In this document: one piece after another, positions 7,933-17,800 of the stretch | How the letters are laid out: each line of letters opens with the position of its first letter | Position numbering within the stretch: the first letter of the stretch is position 1 | Assembly: GCA_903929755.1 (NCBI GenBank) | Contig: CAIYVZ010000016.1 | Location: 1 to 64,000, forward strand | Source of the DNA: an uncultured Acidobacteriia bacterium | GTDB taxonomy: Bacteria > Acidobacteriota > Terriglobia > Bryobacterales > Bryobacteraceae | DNA: 64,000 bases | Direction of reading: 5' to 3' | The notes under the pieces: generated by a model | Told to the model about the DNA's origin: nothing | Database searches by the model: none | What the model saw: the letters and a program-made list of their open reading frames with translations, nothing else | Program-made: the position numbers and the translations under genes

Positions 7933-8663
7933 AACTGGTGGTGGTACTTCTGCTTACTACTTCGCTGGCAGCTCAGTTGCCGAGCCGTGCAGCCATTGCC
8001 GGGAGCAATCAGGATGAAGCGGCGGTGGAGCGCGGATCCGCCCTGTTCGCGGCTCAATGCGCCACGTGTCACGGCCCGGCTGGGCGCGGCACGAATCCGG
8101 CTACGGACCTGATCCGGTCTGCGCTGGTTCGGCGCGAACAGACCGCGGAGAAACTCGCGACGCATCCCGATGCGGCTTTCACCAAAGGGCAAATGGAAGA
8201 TCTGGGCGCATGGCTGAAAGTGCTGCTGTTTTCGGTTTCCAGCAAAGGCAACCAGGACTTTCTGAACATTCTGACGGGAGACGCGGGGAAAGGCGGGCGG
8301 TTCTTCGCGGCCAATTGCGCCGGGTGCCACACACTTCACTCCGAGAAGGCGACAGGCGACCTGGCGGGAATGGGGGAGAAATATGACGCGTCCGTGCTGC
8401 AGTCCCTCTGGCTGAATCCGCGGCGGGCGAAGACACCGAGGACCGTGACGGTGACTCCGCCTGGAATCACCGGGACGCTGGAGCGAATTGACGAATTCAG
8501 CCTGGTGCTGAAAGACGAGGCGGGAACCCGGCACACGGTGCGGCTGGACGATGACACGCGGGTGGAGATCAAGGATCCGCTGCAGGCCCACTACGATTTT
8601 TACCCGCGCCTGACGGACGCCGATATCCACAACGTGACCGCTTTTCTGGCTTCATTGAAATGA
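7929..8663 (+). CDS. Secreted diheme c-type cytochrome
   Basis: This 244-residue exported protein has a signal peptide (MKLVVVLLLTTSLAAQL) and two CxxCH heme sites, C44-ATCH and C130-AGCH, each in a small cytochrome c domain. The C-terminal 90 residues (TVTPPGITGTLERIDEFSLVL, ending LTDADIHNVTAFLASLK) hold a beta-rich insert then the last cytochrome helix. The same architecture occurs in the cytochrome at 55472-56248. Start (GTG) and stop overlap the neighbouring genes by four bases on both sides. It is therefore translated together with the PQQ dehydrogenase downstream and is the likely electron acceptor for it in the periplasm. Confidence 0.9.
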   Translation: MKLVVVLLLTTSLAAQLPSRAAIAGSNQDEAAVERGSALFAAQCATCHGPAGRGTNPATDLIRSALVRREQTAEKLATHPDAAFTKGQMEDLGAWLKVLLFSVSSKGNQDFLNILTGDAGKGGRFFAANCAGCHTLHSEKATGDLAGMGEKYDASVLQSLWLNPRRAKTPRTVTVTPPGITGTLERIDEFSLVLKDEAGTRHTVRLDDDTRVEIKDPLQAHYDFYPRLTDADIHNVTAFLASLK

Positions 8664-10228
8664 CCGTACGCAACCTGATCACGGCGCTGCTGATGGGCAG
8701 TTCGCTGCTGGCCCAAACGCCGGACGAGGCCTGGCCGACGTATAACGGAGACTACTCGGGACGGCGTTTTTCGGGGCTCACCCAGGTAAATACGGGCAAC
8801 GTGGAGAAGCTGGCGCTCGCGTGGGCTACGAAGGTGACGAGCGGGGCGACAGGCTACGGGGTCCGGATCTCGGCAACGCCGCTGATGCTGGAGGGGGTAC
8901 TTTACTTCACGTCGCTGGATAACGTGTGGGCGGTGGACGCGCGATCGGGCCGGGAGATCTGGCGTTACTACCGGGAAGCGAAAGGCGACATGCCACGGAC
9001 GGGCAACCGGGGCGTGGCGCTGTACGGCAAGTGGCTGTACTTCGTGACGCTGGACAACAACCTGGTCTCGCTGGATGCCGCCACGGGCAAGCAACGTTTC
9101 CTGGTTCAGTTCGCCGACCCGAAGCAGCTTTTCTTCTCGACCGTGGCACCGGTGGTGATTCGGAACCACGTGATCATCGCGACTGGAGGCGACTCGCTGG
9201 ATATCCCCGCATATATTGAGGCCCACGACCCCGAGACCGGGGCGCTGCAGTGGAAATGGCGGGTGACGCCGGCGAAAGGCGAACCGGGGTTTGAAACCTG
9301 GCCGAGCGAATACGCGGCGGCTTCGGGTGGGGGGCACCCCTGGATTTCGGGAACCTACGACCCGGAGCTGAACCTCTACTACGTGGGGACGGGCAATCCC
9401 GATCCCGTGGGAGCCGGGCAGAGCCGCAAGGGCGATAATCTCTACACGTGCTCGATTGTGGCGCTGAACCCGGATACGGGGAAGCTGGTCTGGCATTTCC
9501 AGGTTTCGCCGCACGATACCCACGACTGGGACGCGGTGCAGACGCCGGTGCTGATTGATGGCGTGATTGACGGCAAACCGCGAAAACTGGTGGCGCAGGC
9601 GGGGCGGAACGGATACTTCACGGTGCTGGACCGAACGACGGGCAAGAACGTGCTGACCACCCGGATGCTTCCGACGCTGAACTGGTCGAAGGGCGTGAAC
9701 AGCGCGGGCCAACCGATCCCGGACCCGGCGAAAGAGCCGCAGCCGGACGGCACACTTGTTTCGCCGCCGACCAGTGGCGCCACCAACTGGCCACCGCCGA
9801 GCTTCAGTCCGCAAACCGGGCTTTTTTATGTGGGGACGAACGAAGGGTTCAGTCTGTATTACCTGACCGACCCCGACCAGCAGCCGCAAGGGTTCGCGTT
9901 CCGGGAAGCGGGCCTGGGGGGGAATAAATCCGCGCTGGTGGCGATCGATTACAGGACCGGAGAGCCGGCGTGGAAGCATTACTGGAGAGCGCCGGGGGGA
10001 CCCAACGGAATCCTGACGACGGCGGGAAATCTGCTGTTCACCGGACACGGGAGTTATTTGATCGGGTTCGACGCGACCACGGGGAAAACGCTTTGGCACA
10101 CGACGATGGCCAACGCGTTGACGAACGGCCCCCTCACGTATTTGCTGGACGGCAAACAATACGTGATTGTGGGGGCCGGGGATACGCTGTACGCGTACGC
10201 GCTGCATGCGCCAAAACCTGGCCCTTGA
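8660..10228 (+). CDS. PQQ-dependent alcohol-type dehydrogenase (quinoprotein) with Asp-Trp-Asp metal signature
   Basis: The 522-residue protein has a signal peptide and an eight-bladed beta-propeller of the quinoprotein dehydrogenase type with W-motif blades (WAVDARSGREIWRYY, VSLDAATGKQRF, VALNPDTGKLVWHF, VAIDYRTGEPAWKH). GGGHPWISGTYDPELNLYYVGTGNPDP carries the PQQ-stacking Trp and the Asn ligand. The catalytic segment PHDTHDWDAV has Asp289-Trp-Asp291; the second Asp is the position that marks lanthanide-dependent enzymes. The vicinal Cys-Cys next to PQQ in many relatives is absent here. The ATG overlaps the stop of the diheme cytochrome gene (ATGA). It should oxidise an alcohol, aldose or similar substrate in the periplasm. 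Confidence 0.85.
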   Translation: MTVRNLITALLMGSSLLAQTPDEAWPTYNGDYSGRRFSGLTQVNTGNVEKLALAWATKVTSGATGYGVRISATPLMLEGVLYFTSLDNVWAVDARSGREIWRYYREAKGDMPRTGNRGVALYGKWLYFVTLDNNLVSLDAATGKQRFLVQFADPKQLFFSTVAPVVIRNHVIIATGGDSLDIPAYIEAHDPETGALQWKWRVTPAKGEPGFETWPSEYAAASGGGHPWISGTYDPELNLYYVGTGNPDPVGAGQSRKGDNLYTCSIVALNPDTGKLVWHFQVSPHDTHDWDAVQTPVLIDGVIDGKPRKLVAQAGRNGYFTVLDRTTGKNVLTTRMLPTLNWSKGVNSAGQPIPDPAKEPQPDGTLVSPPTSGATNWPPPSFSPQTGLFYVGTNEGFSLYYLTDPDQQPQGFAFREAGLGGNKSALVAIDYRTGEPAWKHYWRAPGGPNGILTTAGNLLFTGHGSYLIGFDATTGKTLWHTTMANALTNGPLTYLLDGKQYVIVGAGDTLYAYALHAPKPGP

Positions 10229-10287
10229 AATGCAGTATTCTCCCCTGTTGACCCAAGTGAGAGGGTCAAAAGAAGGAGACTCGACTC

Positions 10288-11022
10288 ATGACGCTTACGC
10301 GCCGAGGATGCATTTCCGCTGTCTCAGCCAGCCTGATGGCGGGCACCTCATTCCGACTGGATGCCTTCCAGAACCAGGGAGCACGCCCTCCCGGAGCCCA
10401 TGAAGACAAGACCGACGGTAAGACCTGGATTCAGCGGCTCGAGCGGCCAGACCGCATTCCTGGCCTGAAAACGGACCAGGTAATCCAATGCCTGAAGCTC
10501 AGGCCCGGCATGGTCGTGGCCGACATCGGCGCGGGAACGGGCGCGTACTCGATTCCCTTCGCCAAGGCCGTTGCCCCATCGGGAAGATCGCTGTCCGTGG
10601 ATATCTGGCCGGAACTTCTGGAGTACGTGGCGGGAAAAGCAAAGAAGCAGGGAGTCACCAATCTGCAGACGGTGCTGGCCAAACTCGACGACCCCAACCT
10701 GCCCCGCAACCAGGTGGATCTCGCCTACTTCCACGACGTCTTCCACAATACGAACGACCGGCAGGCCTATCTGAAGATTCTGGTCTCGGAATTAAAGCCC
10801 ACTGGCCGCATCGCGATCGTGGAGCAGGAATACGACGACCCGATCGCCAAAAAATGGGACCACGACGTGGACCGGATTCAGAAGGGACAGGTGGACCAAT
10901 GGATGGCCAACGTCGGCTTCAAGCTGGTGGATCAGTTTGACATTTTCGAAGGCAGGAACAACCCTGCGGGCACCGGCATGCCCGCGCGCTGGTTTGTAGT
11001 TTACGGCCGTTCCGGCAATTGA
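10288..11022 (+). CDS. Exported class I SAM-dependent methyltransferase
   Basis: A strong AGGAG precedes the ATG by eight bases. The 244-residue protein starts with a twin-arginine-like leader (MTLTRRGCISAVSASLMAGTS). A Rossmann methyltransferase follows: motif I VVADIGAGTGAYSIPFAK near residues 75-92, acidic loop LSVDIWPELLEYVAGKAK, and motif IV-like VDLAYFHDVFHNTNDR, similar to UbiE/arsenite-methyltransferase-type enzymes. The linker contains ERPDRIPGLKTDQVIQ, found in a group of putative secreted methyltransferases. An exported SAM enzyme is odd because SAM is cytoplasmic; either the leader is not cleaved or used, or the protein is exported folded with SAM bound. The target is unknown. It stands alone between the PQQ and DUF1080 genes. 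Confidence 0.75.
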   Translation: MTLTRRGCISAVSASLMAGTSFRLDAFQNQGARPPGAHEDKTDGKTWIQRLERPDRIPGLKTDQVIQCLKLRPGMVVADIGAGTGAYSIPFAKAVAPSGRSLSVDIWPELLEYVAGKAKKQGVTNLQTVLAKLDDPNLPRNQVDLAYFHDVFHNTNDRQAYLKILVSELKPTGRIAIVEQEYDDPIAKKWDHDVDRIQKGQVDQWMANVGFKLVDQFDIFEGRNNPAGTGMPARWFVVYGRSGN

Positions 11023-11142
11023 ACGGACATACGGTCTGGGGCGATGGTTCGGTGGCGGCTGGCAAGCTGAGTCAGTTTTCTTGTTGAGGCCTTCCCCGCG
11101 AAGCCTAAATCAGTGATAGGCTTTTACGTCGGGAAGGAACAA

Positions 11143-12132
11143 ATGCGTACACTCGCCCTCAGCATCGCCCACTTCATCGCCCTCACGGGTGCTCTTGCAA
11201 TACCCAGCCTTGCGGCAGACACAGATTTCAATGGACGGTGGGACCTGATCGTCCACAATAATCCGGGGTGCACGGTCACGTGCGCCTGGTGGCTGGAGGT
11301 GAATGGAGCCGGGACGCCAACCGCCAAAGGATCGTTCGTGGGCTTCCCGGACGGCAGCCTCCACGACATTGACGTTGCGGTAAAAGACGGCGTGCTGCGC
11401 TTCGTGTGGGACCGTGCGTCAGCGCCGGGGCGCAACGGCGGTGCACCATCCCCTGCGCAGCACATTGACTATGAAGTACGCCTTGCCAACGGCAAGCTGG
11501 AGGGCGCTACGAAAGGGGCGAAGCGGGACGTCACCTTTACCGGAGAGCGAGCCCCGGTGATTGACGAACATGACGACGGCAGTTGGGTGAAGGGCAAAGC
11601 GATCACGCTGTTCAATGGAAAAGACCTGAGCGGCTGGGGCGGCATCCTCTCCCCGGACGCGGCAGGCTGGACCGTGGAGAATGGCCTGTTGACCAGCAAA
11701 GGCCACGCGGACAACCTGATCACCAAAGAGAAGTACTGGAATTTCGAGGTACACGCCGAGTACAAGATTGAAGAAGGCAGCAACAGCGGGGTTGGCTTGC
11801 GGGGACGGTATGAAGTCCAGATTGCGGCGGACTACGGCAAGCCTCCGGGGATGCATGGTACCGGGGCACTTTATACGCGCATTCTGCCTCCTGTGAACGC
11901 GGGTAAACCGAACGGAGAATGGCAGACGTACGACATTCGGCTGGTGGGTCGCGAAGTGACGACAACGCTAAACGGCGTGAAGCTTTACGACAAAGGCACG
12001 ATTATCGGGCTGACGGGCATCGCCTACGATCCGTATGAAGGAAAGCCTGGGTCTCTGGAACTACAGGGAGACCACGGAGCGGTGCAGTTCCGCAATATTG
12101 TGCTTACGCCGCTGACGAAGAAGGCGAAATAA
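11143..12132 (+). CDS. Secreted DUF1080 (3-keto-disaccharide hydrolase type) protein
   Basis: ATG 11143 has a good Shine-Dalgarno (GGAAGGAAC) and opens a signal peptide (MRTLALSIAHFIALTGALAIPSLA). The 329-residue product has an N-terminal beta domain of ~120 residues (DFNGRWDLIV, HDIDVAVKDGVLRFVWDR). Its C-terminal DUF1080 domain has the usual marks: ITLFNGKDLSGW, GWTVENGLL, YWNFEVHAEYKI, SNSGVGLRGRYEVQI, and the GALYTRILPPVNAGKPNGEWQTYDI stretch. DUF1080 proteins have a concanavalin-like jelly roll and include 3-keto-disaccharide hydrolases, so a role in extracellular sugar breakdown is likely. A GTG at 11113 in frame would lengthen the leader and is less good. Confidence 0.85.
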   Translation: MRTLALSIAHFIALTGALAIPSLAADTDFNGRWDLIVHNNPGCTVTCAWWLEVNGAGTPTAKGSFVGFPDGSLHDIDVAVKDGVLRFVWDRASAPGRNGGAPSPAQHIDYEVRLANGKLEGATKGAKRDVTFTGERAPVIDEHDDGSWVKGKAITLFNGKDLSGWGGILSPDAAGWTVENGLLTSKGHADNLITKEKYWNFEVHAEYKIEEGSNSGVGLRGRYEVQIAADYGKPPGMHGTGALYTRILPPVNAGKPNGEWQTYDIRLVGREVTTTLNGVKLYDKGTIIGLTGIAYDPYEGKPGSLELQGDHGAVQFRNIVLTPLTKKAK

Positions 12133-12168
12133 GGCTACGCCTGGAGACGTGCGCATCAGGCCGGGGAC

Positions 12169-12468
12169 TCATCTGGAGTCGGGCGTCTGGTTGACGTTAG
12201 CCTTTGGGGGCGACAGGTAGGTGACGAGGTATTTCAGGACTGCGGCATAGTCGGCGTCACTAATGGTGACGCCTCTCTCTGTGGTCATATTCGCGACCAT
12301 GCGGTCCCATTCGGCCTGGCCCAGGCGCGTGGCGGAGAACATTTCCGCGCCGTGGCAACCGGTGCAGACGCGGACGGCAACCGGCTTTCCGGGGCCATCA
12401 GGAAGGTCTTTTTGGGCGAATGCGGGAACGGCGAGGAGGGTAGCGAAGGTGATGAGGGTTTTCAACAT
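12169..12468 (-). CDS. Small secreted monoheme cytochrome c
   Basis: This 99-residue protein has a signal peptide (MLKTLITFATLLAVPAFA) and one heme site, C35-TGCH39, followed by W-x3-VANMTTERG, which supplies a candidate distal Met. This compact form resembles the cytochrome domains attached to or encoded beside quinoproteins. The ATG at 12468 is preceded by AGAGG. It is convergent with the DUF1080 gene (36-base gap) and probably serves as an electron carrier in the periplasm; a partner enzyme is not obvious from position. Confidence 0.8.
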   Translation of the reverse strand: MLKTLITFATLLAVPAFAQKDLPDGPGKPVAVRVCTGCHGAEMFSATRLGQAEWDRMVANMTTERGVTISDADYAAVLKYLVTYLSPPKANVNQTPDSR

Positions 12469-12575
12469 TTTGTACCTCTGAGGCAAGTGCCTCTGAAACT
12501 CTGGGAGCACGTTTCTGACCGTATTGTAGCGCCGGGATTGCAGCACGTGTGAACAACGCCAATTACGGTAGTCGG

Positions 12576-12615
12576 CCGATTGACAATCGGCCGCAGCTTA
12601 CCAAGCTGTCCCACA
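12576..12615. repeat. Palindromic intergenic repeat, copy B
   Basis: This is the second copy of the repeat at 2821-2860. The palindrome is longer here: two perfect 10-bp arms around a central A (12573-12593, arm CGGCCGATTG). The constant part GCAGCTTACCA and a CCCAC end follow. It lies between the cytochrome start and the 3' end of the sugar porter gene. Differences from copy A are a few substitutions in the right part (AAGCTGT for AGGTTGC). Confidence 0.75.
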
Positions 12616-12652
12616 TGGGCAGCGGCGCGGCTCGTTTTCAACAGAGCCGATT

Positions 12653-13975
12653 TCAGGAAGCCGTCATCTTTTTCTGCAGGTCTTCGAGGGAGACGCCACG
12701 TGTCTCGGGATACCAGAAGAACACGACTACGAACTGGAGGACCATCATCGCTGAGAAGAAAGCGAAAGGCGCAGCGACGTAGCGGGCCGCGACTGCCGGG
12801 AAGATGCCCGAGATGATGGCGTTGGCGAACCAGTGGGAAAAACTGCCCAGGCTTTGGCCTTTCGCTCGAACCGTGGTGGGGAAAACCTCGCTGATGTAGA
12901 CCCAAATGACGGCGCCCTGGGAGAAGCCGAAGAAGGCAATGAAGCCGATGAGGAGCCAAATAAGGAGGCCTTCATGGGAGCCAGAGCTAAAGACCCAGGC
13001 AACGGCGGCAAGGCAGGCTGCGGTGCCGACGGACCCGGTGAGCAGAAGGGCTCGGCGGCCGAATTTATCGATGACGGTGATGGCGGCCATGGTGAAGAGG
13101 AGGTTGGTGATGCCGATAGCGACGGCCTGGAGGTCACTGGAGACTTTGCTGAAGCCTGCTTTGAGGAAGATGTCGTTCAGGTAGTAGAGAATCGCGTTGA
13201 TGCCGGCGAGTTGGTTGAAGAGGCCGATGGAGATGGCAAGGAAGATGGGCAGGCGGTGCTGGCGGCAGAAGAGTTTCTGCGCATGTGCCAGTTCTTCGTC
13301 GCGGTTGGCGGCGACCATGGCGTCGAGTTCGTGGCGGGGGTTGTCTTCACCGATCTGCCGGAGGACGGCTTCCGCTTCGCTGAGGAGGCCTTTTCGGGCG
13401 AACCAGCGGGGGCTTTCCGGGATGGAGAAGAGCATGAGCACGAAACCGACGGCGGGGAAAGCGGCGACGCCCAGTTTCCAGCGCCATTCCGTATCGCCCA
13501 GGCCAGCCAGACCTACGAGGTAGTTGGACAAGTAAGCCGCGAGGATACCGAAGACGACGTTGAACTGGAAGAGGCCGACCATGAGCCCTCGGGAGCGTGC
13601 CGGGGCAATTTCGGCGATGTACATGGGGCCAATAACGGAAGATCCGCCGATGGCGAGGCCTCCGATGACGCGGAAGATGAGGAGCGAGGTCCAGTCCCAG
13701 GCGAAGCCGCTGCCGAGGGCTGAGACGACGTAGAGGAGGCCGAGGAGCTTGAGCGCGGTGCGACGGCCCCAGCGGTCGCCAGGAATGCCGCCAAAGAGGG
13801 AGCCGAGGACGGTGCCCCAGAGCGCGGCGGCCACGGTGGCGCCGAGGAGTTCGGGGGTGAGGTGGAAGACGCGGGTGAGATCCTGGGTGACGCCGGCGAT
13901 AACGGCGGTGTCGAAGCCGAAGAGCAGGCCGCCGAGGGCTGCAGTAATGGCGGAGCGCCAGAGGATGAATTTCAT
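12653..13975 (-). CDS. MFS sugar porter (major facilitator, sugar:proton symporter type)
   Basis: The 440-residue, 12-helix transporter carries the sugar porter family signatures: R-x-G-R-R in DRWGRRTALK after helix 2, the PESPRWFARKG motif after helix 6, a QLAGINAILYY-like sequence in helix 7, DKFGRRALLL after helix 8, and the C-terminal PETRG. It should import a hexose or similar sugar with protons. The start at 13975 (MKFILWRSAITAALGGLLFGFDTAVIAG) is chosen because helix 1 begins at once; the longer open frame upstream has no membrane features. No clear Shine-Dalgarno is visible. It stands alone, divergent from the stress-protein gene. Confidence 0.9.
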   Translation of the reverse strand: MKFILWRSAITAALGGLLFGFDTAVIAGVTQDLTRVFHLTPELLGATVAAALWGTVLGSLFGGIPGDRWGRRTALKLLGLLYVVSALGSGFAWDWTSLLIFRVIGGLAIGGSSVIGPMYIAEIAPARSRGLMVGLFQFNVVFGILAAYLSNYLVGLAGLGDTEWRWKLGVAAFPAVGFVLMLFSIPESPRWFARKGLLSEAEAVLRQIGEDNPRHELDAMVAANRDEELAHAQKLFCRQHRLPIFLAISIGLFNQLAGINAILYYLNDIFLKAGFSKVSSDLQAVAIGITNLLFTMAAITVIDKFGRRALLLTGSVGTAACLAAVAWVFSSGSHEGLLIWLLIGFIAFFGFSQGAVIWVYISEVFPTTVRAKGQSLGSFSHWFANAIISGIFPAVAARYVAAPFAFFSAMMVLQFVVVFFWYPETRGVSLEDLQKKMTAS

Positions 13976-14203
13976 GGTATCGGGGACTTGCTGAAGAGTA
14001 TATGACGCGGGGGGGCGGGACTGCAGCGTCAAGCAGCGACCAAGATTCGTCAACTGACCCAGATTGGGCGGACAGCCGCTGGCAGAAAACGAGCGGACCG
14101 GTCCGTATAGTGCCAATTGGCGCTGAGATTGGCCCGTGGGCGGAGATTGGAGGATAACGTGTATAGCTCTCCAGCGGTTGCGGAATGCAGCCGAGGTGGA
14201 TAC

Positions 14204-14731
14204 ATGCACGACAAACAGGCCGTAGTTGCTGTTTATGACAGCCATGACGCTGCGGAAGAAGCGGTGAAGGAACTCCAGAAAGCAGGGTTCGACATGACCA
14301 AACTTTCGATTCTTGGTCGTGATTACCATGCCGAGGAGCATGTTGTGGGCTACTACAACGCCGGAGAACGGATGAAGAGTTGGGGCGCTGCGGGAACCTT
14401 CTGGGGCAGCATATGGGGGCTCTTGTTTGGCTCGGCCTTTTTTTCGATTCCGGGCCTGGGAGCAGTGCTGATGGCGGGGCCGGTGGTTGCGGCCATGGTC
14501 GCCGCACTGGAAGGCGCGGTGCTGGTGGGCGGGCTATCGACGATCGGGGCGGGGTTATTCAGCCTGGGGGTACCGAAGGACAGCATTCTGCAGTACGAGA
14601 CGGCGATCGCGGCCCATAAATTCCTGCTGGTGGCCGATGCGAGTGCGGGAGATTTGAGTGATGCGCGAAGACTCATGAAGTCGGGGCTGGCGCACGAAAT
14701 GCAGGAGATGACCGTCGCGGGCGTCCTGTAA
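14204..14731 (+). CDS. General stress protein 17M-like membrane protein (DUF1269/YflT type)
   Basis: The ATG at 14204 follows GAGGTGG at five bases. The 175-residue protein starts with a ferredoxin-like regulatory segment (AVVAVYDSHDAAEEAVKELQKAGFDMTKLSILGRDYH). A glycine/alanine-rich helical hairpin follows (GTFWGSIWGLLFGSAFFSIPGLGAVLMAGPVVAAMVAAL, then GAVLVGGLSTIGAGLFSLGVP), and then a short tail repeating the regulatory theme. It is similar to heat/salt stress proteins annotated as YflT or DUF1269. The molecular role is unknown. It is monocistronic. Confidence 0.7.
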   Translation: MHDKQAVVAVYDSHDAAEEAVKELQKAGFDMTKLSILGRDYHAEEHVVGYYNAGERMKSWGAAGTFWGSIWGLLFGSAFFSIPGLGAVLMAGPVVAAMVAALEGAVLVGGLSTIGAGLFSLGVPKDSILQYETAIAAHKFLLVADASAGDLSDARRLMKSGLAHEMQEMTVAGVL

Positions 14732-14827
14732 GGGGCCGTTTGGGTGCGTGCGGGAAGGTTCAGGGGATGCCGATGAAGGCTTTCGGGGCGGGCGCGGGGA
14801 AATAGCGATAAAGTAATACTGATCGCA

Positions 14828-17800
14828 ATGCTCACGCCACGTTTGAAATCCTGCGCCGCCACAGCGGCTGTTTCCCTTGCCGCGTTGCTCGGACTTCGGG
14901 CTCAAAGTAAGCCGGACTTCAATAAAGACATCCGGCCGATATTCGAGACCAGTTGCTATTCGTGCCATGGGGAGAAGGTGCAGAGTGGCGGGCTGCGGCT
15001 GGACCAGAAGGCGTCGGCACTGGCGCATCTGACGGCGGGGAATTCGGGGGCGAGCGCGATTTATCTGCGGGTGGCGGGCGTGGGTTCTCAGCAGAAGATG
15101 CCGCTGGGGGGTGCCGCGTTGACGGCGGCTCAGGTTGGTCTGATCAAAGACTGGATCGATGCCGGGGCGGGGTGGGCGGATGCACCCGCGACGAGCGCGG
15201 TTCCGAAGAAAAAACATTGGGCGTTTGTGGCTCCGGTGCGGCCCGCGCTGCCTGCGGTGAAGAATGCGAAGTGGGTTCGGAATCCGATTGACCGGTTTGT
15301 ATTGGCGAAGCTCGAAGCAGAGAATGTAGCGCCTTCGGGAGAAGCGCCGAAGGCATCCCTGTTACGGCGCTTGTCGCTGGATCTTACTGGCCTGCCCCCC
15401 ACTCCGGAAGAAGTGGACGCGTTCGTGAAGGATGCCAGTCCGAAAGCCTACGAGAAACAGGTGGAGCGGTTGCTGGCTTCCCCTCATTACGGCGAAAAAT
15501 GGGCGCGGCAGTGGCTGGACGGGGCTCGTTATGCAGACTCCGACGGCTATGAGAAAGACAAGCCTCGGTTCGTGTGGGCGTATCGCGATTACGTGATCAA
15601 CGCGTTCAATAAGAACCTGGCGTATGACCGGTTCGTATCCGAGCAACTGGCGGGCGATCTGATGCCGAATGCGACGCAGGACCAGAAGGTAGCGACCGGT
15701 TTCCTGCGCAATTCGATGGTCAACGAAGAAGGCGGCATTGACCCGGAACAGTTCCGCATGGAAGCAATGTATGACCGGATGGACGCGGTGGGCAAGAACA
15801 TTCTGGGCGTAACGATTCAGTGTGCGCAGTGCCACAACCATAAATACGATCCGCTGCAGCAGGAAGAGTATTACCGGATCTTTGCGTTCCTGAATAATTC
15901 GCATGAGGGTGCGATTGCGGTGTACACGCCGGCCGAACAGATGAAGATTTCGAACATCCTGCGGCGGACGAAAGAGATTGAGGCGAAGATTCAGCAGCGG
16001 AATCCGGCGTGGCAGGACGGCATGGCCCGGTGGGAAGACGCAGCATTGAGGGCCCCGCAGCCGGAGTGGACGGTGGTGAAGCCGGAGGTGGATGACATCT
16101 CGACGGGCGGCCAGAGGTACATTCTGCAGGAAGACGGGTCGTTGCTGGCGCAGGGATACGCGCCGACGAAGCATACGGTGAAGCTGACGGTGAAGACTCC
16201 GCTGAAGTCCGTTGCGTCGGTTCGGCTGGAACTGCTGAATGATCCGAATTTGCCGCTGGGTGGGCCGGGGCGCTCGATTCGCGGGACGGGGGCGTTGTCG
16301 GAGTTCACGCTGGAGGCGGCACCGCTGAATGATGCCACTGCGAAAGCGCAGAAAGTGAAAGTGGCACGGGCCACGGCGGATATCAATCTGCCGGAAACGC
16401 CGCTGGATCCGATGTATGGGGACAAGTCGACCAAGAAACGGATGATGGGACCGATCGGGTTCGCGATTGATGGTCTGGATGAGACGGCGTGGGGCCATGA
16501 CGCGGGGCCGGGGCGACGGAATGTGCCGCAGAAAGCTGTGTTCAATCTGGCGGATCCGATCACGAATGAGGGCGGGTCCGTTATTACCGTTTATCTGAAG
16601 CAAAATGCGGGTGGCTGGAACAGCGACGATAACCAGAATCAGAATCTGGGGCGGTTCCGGCTGGCGTTTTCGGCGGATGCGAAGGCCAGTGCGGATCCCC
16701 TGCCAGTCGCGGTTCGGGAAGCGCTGGCGATTGCGCGAGAGAAGCGTTCTCCGCTGCAGACTGCCACGATTTTCGGCTATTACCGGACGACGGTACCGGA
16801 GTGGAAGGACGACAACGCGACTATTGAGGCTCTCTGGAAGGAATACCCCGAGGGCGCTTCGCAACTGGTGCTGAATGAGCGTTCGAATGTTCGCGAGACG
16901 CACCAGTTGACGCGCGGCGACTTCCTGCAGCCGGGCAAACTGGTGACGGGCGGCGTGCCGTCGTTCCTGAACCCGCTGCCGACCGACGGCCCGGTGAACC
17001 GACTCGCGTTTGCGAAGTGGCTGGTATCGCGGGATGCTCCGACGACGGCGCGGTCTTACGTGAACCGCCTGTGGCTGGCCTATTTCGGGATCGGCATTGT
17101 GGAGACGGCAGAGGACCTGGGGTCGCAGAGTTCGCCGCCCTCACATCCGGAACTGTTGGATTGGCTGGCTGTGGAATTCATGGATAAGGGCTGGGACGTG
17201 AAGGCCATCCAGCGCCTGATTGTGAACTCGGCGACCTACCGGCAGAACTCCGTAGCCTCAGAAGAATTGCAGGCGAAGGACCCGTATAACCGGCTGCTGG
17301 CTCGGGGGCCGAGGTTCCGCGTGGATGGCGAGATTGTTCGCGACATCGCACTTTCCGCGAGCGGGTTGCTGGACACGAAAATCGGCGGTCCCAGTGTGAA
17401 TCCTCCGGCTCCGGCGTTCCTGTTTATGCCGCCCACCAGCTATGGACCGAAGGTTTGGAATGAGGCGAAGGGGAGTGAGCGGTATCGCCGGGCGCTGTAT
17501 ACGTTCCGGTTCCGCAGCGTTCCGTATCCGATGCTGCAGGTGTTTGATTCGCCGAACGGGGAAGCGGCCTGCGTGCGGCGGTCCCGGTCGAATACGCCTT
17601 TGCAGGCGCTGACGACGCTGAATGAGCCGATGTTCCTGGAAACCGCCCGGGCTTTGGCGCAGAAGACTTTGAATGAGGCCGGGGCGGAAGATTCGCAGAG
17701 ACTGCGGTTCATGTTCCGGCGCGTGCTTTCGCGTGAGCCCTCGAAGGTGGAAGCGGACGAATTGCTTTCGCTGGTGGGCCGGGAGCGGCAGAATTTTTCG

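Noticed and set aside
13976-14341. 122-codon upstream extension of the sugar porter
   Set aside because: No membrane or family features, and helix 1 begins right after ATG 13975.
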